In this document: positions 58,775-64,000 of the stretch, piece after piece
Layout: each line of letters opens with the position of its first letter
Position numbering within the stretch: the first letter of the stretch is position 1
Virus record (IMG/VR): IMGVR_UViG_3300003323_001324
Coordinates: 91,278 to 155,277 of that record
Length of the DNA stretch: 64,000 bases
From: a virus
Reading direction: 5' to 3' (one strand)
The notes under the pieces: model-generated
Databases searched by the model: none
The model's input: only the letters and a program-made list of their open reading frames with translations
What the model was told of the DNA's origin: nothing
Position numbers and translations under genes: made by a program

Positions 58775-61222
58775 ATGGCTTTCACGGGAAGACTCGGGAC
58801 CCCGAACAGCAGGTTCGCCGACATCGTCTTCGCCGCGGTGGATGGGTTCGGGCCCGCCGCCCCGGACTTTCAGGCGCACCAGCTCACGTCCCGGAGGTTC
58901 CGCGTCCTGTTCAACCTCCAGGTGACCGAGAGCGCGCTCTCGGCCGCCGCCTACTCGCTCTCCGCGGTCGGGTCGGGGACGGTCCCTCCCATCGTGTCGG
59001 TCACGTGGTACGACGAGACCCACGACTCGGTCGTGATAGAGGTCTCGGCGCCGCTGACGACCTCGGCCCAGTACACGGTCTCCGTCTCCTCCGTCGAGGG
59101 GTCCGACGGGGACTTCGTCCTCTCCGCCGCCAAGAACTTCACGGCGAACGTCGTCGACCCGCCGAGGGCCCGCGGGGCCTTCCTCTCGAAGCGCGGCCAC
59201 GTCGACGTCCTGTTCGACAAGCCCGTCGGCCCCTACTCCTCGGGGGCCTCGTTCTCCATCCGGGACGCCTCTGGAGGCCCGGCCGTCGCCATGACCCAGG
59301 CTGCCTGGGGCGGCGAGGGGATCCCGGAGACGACGCTCCGCCTCCAGATACCCGCCGGCGTCCCCACGGCGAACGCCTTCGTCATCTCGACCTCCGCCGT
59401 CGAGGACTACTCGCAGAACACGTCCGCCGAGGACGTGCCGCTCACGCTCGTCCTCCGGTCGCCCGCGCCCTACTCCTACGCGGACCTGACCCAGCTCCAG
59501 CTGACGGACGCCTTCGTCACCGACGTCTCCTCGGACTTCCTGAGGACGGCGAACGTCCGGGTCTTCTTCAGCTGCCCCGTCCAGGGGGCGACCTCCCGAG
59601 GCTCCTGGTCGGTCTTCGCGGAGGCCGCCCACAGGCGGACCGACGACCAGGATGTCCTGACCGCCCCTCCGGCCACGGACCTCCCCTCCCTCATCGTCCT
59701 CCTGAACGACCTGAAGTCCGTCCTGAACAGCCACCTCCGGATCGATCAGGTCCACCTGGCCCGGGCGACCGCCGACCTGGTCACCGCCCCGGACGCCTCC
59801 GACCTCCCGACCTCGGTCGACCTGGCCAACGCCCTGATAGGCTCGCTTCCGGGCCACATGCTCCGTCCCCGGGTCCACGTCTACCTCGACACCGTCAACG
59901 CGGTCTCCCTCGCCCCGGTCCCGCCGGGCGACCTCCCCGCCGCCGTGTCCGCCGCGAACGCCCTCGCCTTGTCCTACTCCGGGCACCTGGAGGAGGAGTA
60001 CCCCCTGTCCTTCTCGGAGGCCTACCAGTCCCCGATCGGGGACATCACCGCGTACGCCGAGGAGCTCGTCCCCGACCTGTGCATGGACGTGGAGGGGCCG
60101 CACACTTACTACGCCGACCTGCGCGTCATCCTGGACGTGGAGCGCCCCTCCCTGAGGGTGGAGGCCAGCCTGACCAGCGAGGACGGCGGGAGCTCCTGCT
60201 CCCCCTCCGACTACACGGGCAACATCGTCGCGCGCTCGGCCGACCACCCGGTGACCGTCCTCTCCTCGCTCGTCTCGGTGGACGAGGCCGTGTCCCTCCG
60301 GACGGACCGGAACGTAGACTCCGTCTCGGACTCGCCGCTCGTCATAGTCGGCGAGGACGGGGTCGAGATCCCGACCACGCCCGAGCTCGCGGCCACCCTC
60401 CCCTCCCTCCTCTGGGCCTACAACAACGCCCTGGAGGCCTACCGGCGACACATCGTCCCCGGCGCCGCGGGCCACCAGGTCGACGACGACGTCAACATCG
60501 TCACCCCGTCGGACTACGCCTTCCTCCCCCTCGCCTCCGCGATGTCCGGGGCGAACGACGTGCGGCAGAAGGTCATGGCCCACATGGCCTCCGCGATCTA
60601 CCACTACCACGCAGACCCGACCGCGGTCACGGCCCCTCCGGCCACGGACCTCGAGTCCTTCGCCGTCCTCGTGGCGGACCTGGCCTACGTCCTCTCGTCC
60701 CACCTTGTCCGCGTCGGGCCCCACGTCTTCGCCGGCTACCGGATGGTCTCCGCCCCGGTCTTCGACGTCATGGTCCTCTCCTCCGCCCACATGAGGGACG
60801 GCACCGAGAGCCGGGCCCGTGGGAGCCTGATGGACCACCACGTCTACAACGGCCTCCCGGTCTCCCCTCCCCCCGCCCAGCCCGCGGCGAGGTCTCATCT
60901 TGTCCCGGTCGACCTCCCCTTCGTCGCCCTCGCAGTCCGTCCGTCCCTCGCGTCCGCCCTCCCGCAGAGCGGGCTGTCCTTCGACCCCGTCCGGGGCCCG
61001 AAGCTGGAGGCGGACGCCGTCCAGGCCTTCTTCTCGAAGCCGATGAGGGAGGTCCCGGTGACCCCGGCCAACCTCTCTTTCACCGGCGGCTCCATCCAGT
61101 TTATCGGGTCCGGGTGGGTTAGCCCTTCGCTCGCCTCCGTCGCCGTGACGCGAATGGAGAACATCCCATACTCCCTGGTCGCCTCCGGAATGACCGACGT
61201 CGCCGGCAACGAGGTGTACTGA
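58775..61222 (+). CDS. tail fibre/tip protein with Ig-like and His-hairpin modules
   Basis: Of 815 residues, about 30-220 form two Ig-like beta domains (FRVLFNLQVTESALSAAAYS and HVDVLFDKPVGPYSSGASFS), resembling the Big/SbsA type. Residues 285-406 and 547-656 carry the paired-histidine helical units also found in the sheath and the next gene, for example ALEAYRRHIVPGAAGHQVDD and VTAPPATDLESFAVLVADLA. A final Ig-like domain (about 745-815) ends TDVAGNEVY. Coupled by TGATG to the next gene. Extracellular virion surface role inferred. Confidence 0.65.
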   Translation: MAFTGRLGTPNSRFADIVFAAVDGFGPAAPDFQAHQLTSRRFRVLFNLQVTESALSAAAYSLSAVGSGTVPPIVSVTWYDETHDSVVIEVSAPLTTSAQYTVSVSSVEGSDGDFVLSAAKNFTANVVDPPRARGAFLSKRGHVDVLFDKPVGPYSSGASFSIRDASGGPAVAMTQAAWGGEGIPETTLRLQIPAGVPTANAFVISTSAVEDYSQNTSAEDVPLTLVLRSPAPYSYADLTQLQLTDAFVTDVSSDFLRTANVRVFFSCPVQGATSRGSWSVFAEAAHRRTDDQDVLTAPPATDLPSLIVLLNDLKSVLNSHLRIDQVHLARATADLVTAPDASDLPTSVDLANALIGSLPGHMLRPRVHVYLDTVNAVSLAPVPPGDLPAAVSAANALALSYSGHLEEEYPLSFSEAYQSPIGDITAYAEELVPDLCMDVEGPHTYYADLRVILDVERPSLRVEASLTSEDGGSSCSPSDYTGNIVARSADHPVTVLSSLVSVDEAVSLRTDRNVDSVSDSPLVIVGEDGVEIPTTPELAATLPSLLWAYNNALEAYRRHIVPGAAGHQVDDDVNIVTPSDYAFLPLASAMSGANDVRQKVMAHMASAIYHYHADPTAVTAPPATDLESFAVLVADLAYVLSSHLVRVGPHVFAGYRMVSAPVFDVMVLSSAHMRDGTESRARGSLMDHHVYNGLPVSPPPAQPAARSHLVPVDLPFVALAVRPSLASALPQSGLSFDPVRGPKLEADAVQAFFSKPMREVPVTPANLSFTGGSIQFIGSGWVSPSLASVAVTRMENIPYSLVASGMTDVAGNEVY

Positions 61223-64000
61223 TGGTCGACTTCACCGGCATCGCCTCGGTCGCCGACCGGACCCTGTTCACCAACAAGGGCCCGATAGTCAAGAAGCCCC
61301 TGCCGCTCCTGGTCGGGTCCGACCTGAGGGTCTCCTCCTTCTCCGGGGTGACGATAGCCTCGGGCGGGTTCTCCCAGGCGGACGTTGGGAGGCTCCTGAA
61401 GATCGAGGGTTCCCCCGGAGGGAGGAACGACGGGACCTTCCAGATCTCCGAGGTCCTGTCTGCCACCGCGCTCCGCCTCCAGGGCGCGTCCTTCAGCATC
61501 TTGGACGAGGCGGCGACGGTCCAGTCCTGCTGCGACCTCGCCAACGACCTTAAGGTCCAGTACAACCTCCACCGGACGAGGCTCGTGACCGTCGGCGGCG
61601 AGCAGGTCGGCGTCCACGGGACGGACGACGTGACCAACGTCGCGAACGCCGGGGACGCCGTGGACATGGCGTCCGCCATCACCCTGGCCAACGACCTCCT
61701 GGCGAAGTTCGACGCCCACGCGGTCCTCGTGTCCGGGGACCCGAAGGTCCACCTCGAGCCCGACACGGACAACGTCGTCGCCGTCGGCCCGGCCGGGTCC
61801 CTGTCGGACCTCGTCACCCTCCTGAACGAGATCCGGCGCCGCTACGAGCTCCACCGGCAGGACCACTTCGTGCACCAGCACGTGGACCTCGTCGACCGGG
61901 TCGGGGCCCCTCCGGTGCGCGCGACCGTGGACGTCTACCCGGGCCCCCTCACCGGTCCCTTCTCCTGGACCCTCCTCGACCCTCGCTACGGGCAGCCCGC
62001 CGACAGCCCCTACGACGTCCAGGTCACCGTCAACGGGAGCCCGGCCGCGGTCGACGCGGTGTTCGGCCTCATGGGCGCCGTCGTCCTCTCGTCCAAGCCC
62101 TCCTGGGACGACGAGGTCTCCGTCGACTACGACCACATCAGCAACCCCCCTTCTCGCTTCATGCGCCTGAACTCCCCGGAGTTCGTGCTGAACCAGTACG
62201 GCAACACGGCGCTCGCCGGGCTCCCGAAGCACAGGTACCGGTCGAGCTCCCACCTGCTCACGGACGTGGACGGCCCGGAGCTGGCGGCCCCGTTCCAGCC
62301 CGTCCGCCGAGGCTGGAAGTACAAGGCCGTGGAGCGCGCCTACACGGCGGTCCTGAACGACCCGACGAGCCTTCTCCTCAACGTCCCGACGAACAAGCTC
62401 TCCTATCCCGTCCTGGTCGAGCGCGTCCCGGAGGTGACCGTCAGGTACGACCCGCTCACGCTCCCCCAGAACGCCGTCGACCCCTGGACGTTCGAGGGTC
62501 AGGGCACCCTCTCCCTGGCCCCGGGCGGGACCGCCCTGACGGTCGTCGACTCGAGCACCCAGACGGGGGTCGACAGCCGCCCGCCGTTCTTCACCCACCC
62601 TCTGAACCTCGACACCGAGAGCGCCGTGTCCTCGGCCTTCCGGGCCAGGATGTCGGCCGACCCGGCCGTCTTCCTCCCCGACGGCGTCTTCAGCGGCGTC
62701 AGCTTCGGGGTCGCCGACGGGCGCCACATCGCGATCGCCGGCTTCATACTGACCGAGGCGACCGGCCTGACCTCGGCCGTCGTCATGGCGAACGACGCCA
62801 AGGCGCAGCTCAACGCCCACGTGCAGAACGTCGGGTCCCACTTCCCGGACGACCTCTCCGACCAGGTGCTGGTCGTCGACGCGACGGGGCTCCCCTCCCT
62901 CCTCGTCCTCGTGAACGCCCTGAGGGCCTCCTATTCCTCGCACGCGGCCAAGGGCTCGGGCGTCGGGCACGTGCACCTGGCGGCCGACTCCGTCAACGAG
63001 ATATCGCTTCCGGAGGCCGAGGACCTGGCCTCGGCCGTCGCCCTGGTGAACGAGATCCGGGCGAGGCTGAACGCCCACGGGACCCAGGCCGGCGTCCACT
63101 TCGCGGCCGACTCCTCGCACCAGGTCTCCCTCGTGCGCCAGGCCGGGATCCTCACGAACCGCGGGTTCCCGGAGCTCGCCTCCTCCTGGAACGCCTTCGC
63201 GTCCGACTGGACCCAGTACAGGACCTACCGTGTCGCCCGGGACCCGGACGGCGGGGTCGGGGTCTACGTCAACGGCGGCATCGTTGCCTCCGCGGCCGCC
63301 GCCGTCGGGGACCTGCCCGCCCCCTCGGACGTCGACGCGCGGTTCGACGTGATCCAGCAAGCCTTCTTCGGGACCATTGGCCGCGACTCGAAGAGCTCCA
63401 GCGACTGGCAGTTCGTCCGGGTCAACGTCAGCCCCGTCGACCACGACCTCATCGAGAACAATAAGCAGGTCGACTACCCCGCGGCCGTCGTCCCGGAGCT
63501 CGACCCTGATGCTCCCTGGATCACCTACGGCCAGGGCGGGGCCGAGCGGATAGTGGCCCCCGGCGTGCTCATGCTCGACTCGACGGACTCGGCCGCTCCC
63601 GAGGACGTCCCCGAGCTTGGCCTCGTGTCGGGCGCCTACCGGGGCTTCGTCCGCTACGAGCCTATCCTGTCCGTGGACAACGCCATGGTGGCCGAGTTCC
63701 GGATGGGGGCCGACTACTGGACGCAGAGCGTCTCGGACCGCGCCTTCGGCCTGTTCATGTCCGACGGGACCTTCTCGGTCCAGCTCGCCTTCCTGCAGGC
63801 GTCCCCGACCCCGGCCGTCACCGTCGGGACCGTCGCCGAGCCCTTCGTCCTCGTCAACGGGGACACCCTCATCGTCCAGATGGGGACCGACCCGGCCGAG
63901 ACCGTCTCCTTCCTCATCCCGCCGGGGACGAACACCGCTGCCTCCGTGGCGGCGCGCATCAACTCCGTGCTCGGGTTCGCGTTCGCGTCGGCCGTCTCGG
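61222..64000 (+). CDS. large modular tail fibre protein (partial, runs off the window)
   Basis: It is open for at least 926 codons to the window end. It holds a DVGRLLKI-type module near 54-95; His-hairpin units at about 103-223 (LANDLKVQYNLHRTRLV..., LLNEIRRRYELHRQDHFVH) and 515-640 (VALVNEIRARLNAHGTQAGV); a VNG-type beta module near 265-305; LamG-like strands near 425-510 and 660-740; and the start of an IN-like module (VNGDTLIVQMGT...) at the very end. These are the same parts seen in the sheath and the large baseplate protein. It is probably a long surface fibre; its C-terminus is outside the window. Confidence 0.6.
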   Translation, partial: MVDFTGIASVADRTLFTNKGPIVKKPLPLLVGSDLRVSSFSGVTIASGGFSQADVGRLLKIEGSPGGRNDGTFQISEVLSATALRLQGASFSILDEAATVQSCCDLANDLKVQYNLHRTRLVTVGGEQVGVHGTDDVTNVANAGDAVDMASAITLANDLLAKFDAHAVLVSGDPKVHLEPDTDNVVAVGPAGSLSDLVTLLNEIRRRYELHRQDHFVHQHVDLVDRVGAPPVRATVDVYPGPLTGPFSWTLLDPRYGQPADSPYDVQVTVNGSPAAVDAVFGLMGAVVLSSKPSWDDEVSVDYDHISNPPSRFMRLNSPEFVLNQYGNTALAGLPKHRYRSSSHLLTDVDGPELAAPFQPVRRGWKYKAVERAYTAVLNDPTSLLLNVPTNKLSYPVLVERVPEVTVRYDPLTLPQNAVDPWTFEGQGTLSLAPGGTALTVVDSSTQTGVDSRPPFFTHPLNLDTESAVSSAFRARMSADPAVFLPDGVFSGVSFGVADGRHIAIAGFILTEATGLTSAVVMANDAKAQLNAHVQNVGSHFPDDLSDQVLVVDATGLPSLLVLVNALRASYSSHAAKGSGVGHVHLAADSVNEISLPEAEDLASAVALVNEIRARLNAHGTQAGVHFAADSSHQVSLVRQAGILTNRGFPELASSWNAFASDWTQYRTYRVARDPDGGVGVYVNGGIVASAAAAVGDLPAPSDVDARFDVIQQAFFGTIGRDSKSSSDWQFVRVNVSPVDHDLIENNKQVDYPAAVVPELDPDAPWITYGQGGAERIVAPGVLMLDSTDSAAPEDVPELGLVSGAYRGFVRYEPILSVDNAMVAEFRMGADYWTQSVSDRAFGLFMSDGTFSVQLAFLQASPTPAVTVGTVAEPFVLVNGDTLIVQMGTDPAETVSFLIPPGTNTAASVAARINSVLGFAFASAVS

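Noticed and set aside
1-64000. tRNA genes, attachment sites or a replication origin
   Set aside because: No cloverleaf, direct-repeat pair flanking an integrase, or iteron cluster was noticed by eye. A tRNA scan would be needed to exclude tRNAs firmly.

Overview
This 64 kb window is high-GC DNA carrying most of the tail-building region of a large contractile-tailed phage (myovirus type), possibly a jumbo phage. The evidence is a recognisable order of tail genes on the + strand: sheath, tube, two putative tail-assembly chaperones, a 1,190-residue tape measure, hub and spike proteins, baseplate wedge and J-like proteins, then a long series of fibre/adhesin-like proteins that runs off the right edge. 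No capsid, portal, terminase or replication gene is visible, so phage identity rests on the tail module and the homing endonucleases. The host is unknown. A membrane Ser/Thr kinase with a TonB-like C-terminus and a likely lipoprotein point to a high-GC Gram-negative bacterium, and the kinase style resembles Myxococcota. That is inference, not proof.

Layout. Bases 1-2279 hold the end of a SAP/HeH-like protein, a neck or tail-terminator-like protein, an FmdB-type zinc ribbon and a small antisense gene. Bases 2410-7077 encode a 1,555-residue sheath with large inserted modules. Bases 7.1-20.2 kb form an accessory island on both strands between sheath and tube. It carries two collagen-like proteins, a lipoprotein, an AAA+ ATPase, a PD-(D/E)XK-like protein, the kinase flanked by two small paralogous genes, RtcB, and many small zinc-ribbon, SH3-like or membrane proteins. 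Bases 20.3-45.0 kb return to tail assembly (tube, a DUF4406-like enzyme, chaperones, tape measure, hub/lysozyme, spike, very large baseplate proteins). Bases 45.0-46.7 kb are a lower-GC patch with a GIY-YIG and a tandem-HNH endonuclease. Bases 46.7-53.5 kb encode baseplate proteins with a dual-specificity phosphatase embedded in the operon. Bases 53.6-64 kb encode collagen/LamG fibres and two proteins built from repeated modules.

How the genes fit together. Structural genes are packed with ATGA, GTGA, TTGA or TGATG overlaps, so they look translationally coupled. Many transcription-unit starts on both strands instead carry a TANNNT hexamer (often GGTANCGT) only 5-8 bases before the start codon and no Shine-Dalgarno. 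This suggests promoters giving leaderless mRNAs. Other units have clear Shine-Dalgarno sites. A protein module with paired histidines recurs in the sheath and in the two last fibre proteins, and a VNG-type beta module recurs in at least five structural proteins, so the virion seems to be built from a shared domain kit.

Most notable points: the probable leaderless promoter family; the kinase plus phosphatase pair; the shared His-hairpin module; the giant sheath; an AAA+ ATPase beside tail genes, reminiscent of the one conserved in extracellular contractile injection systems; and a frameshifted baseplate gene immediately after the HNH insertion.
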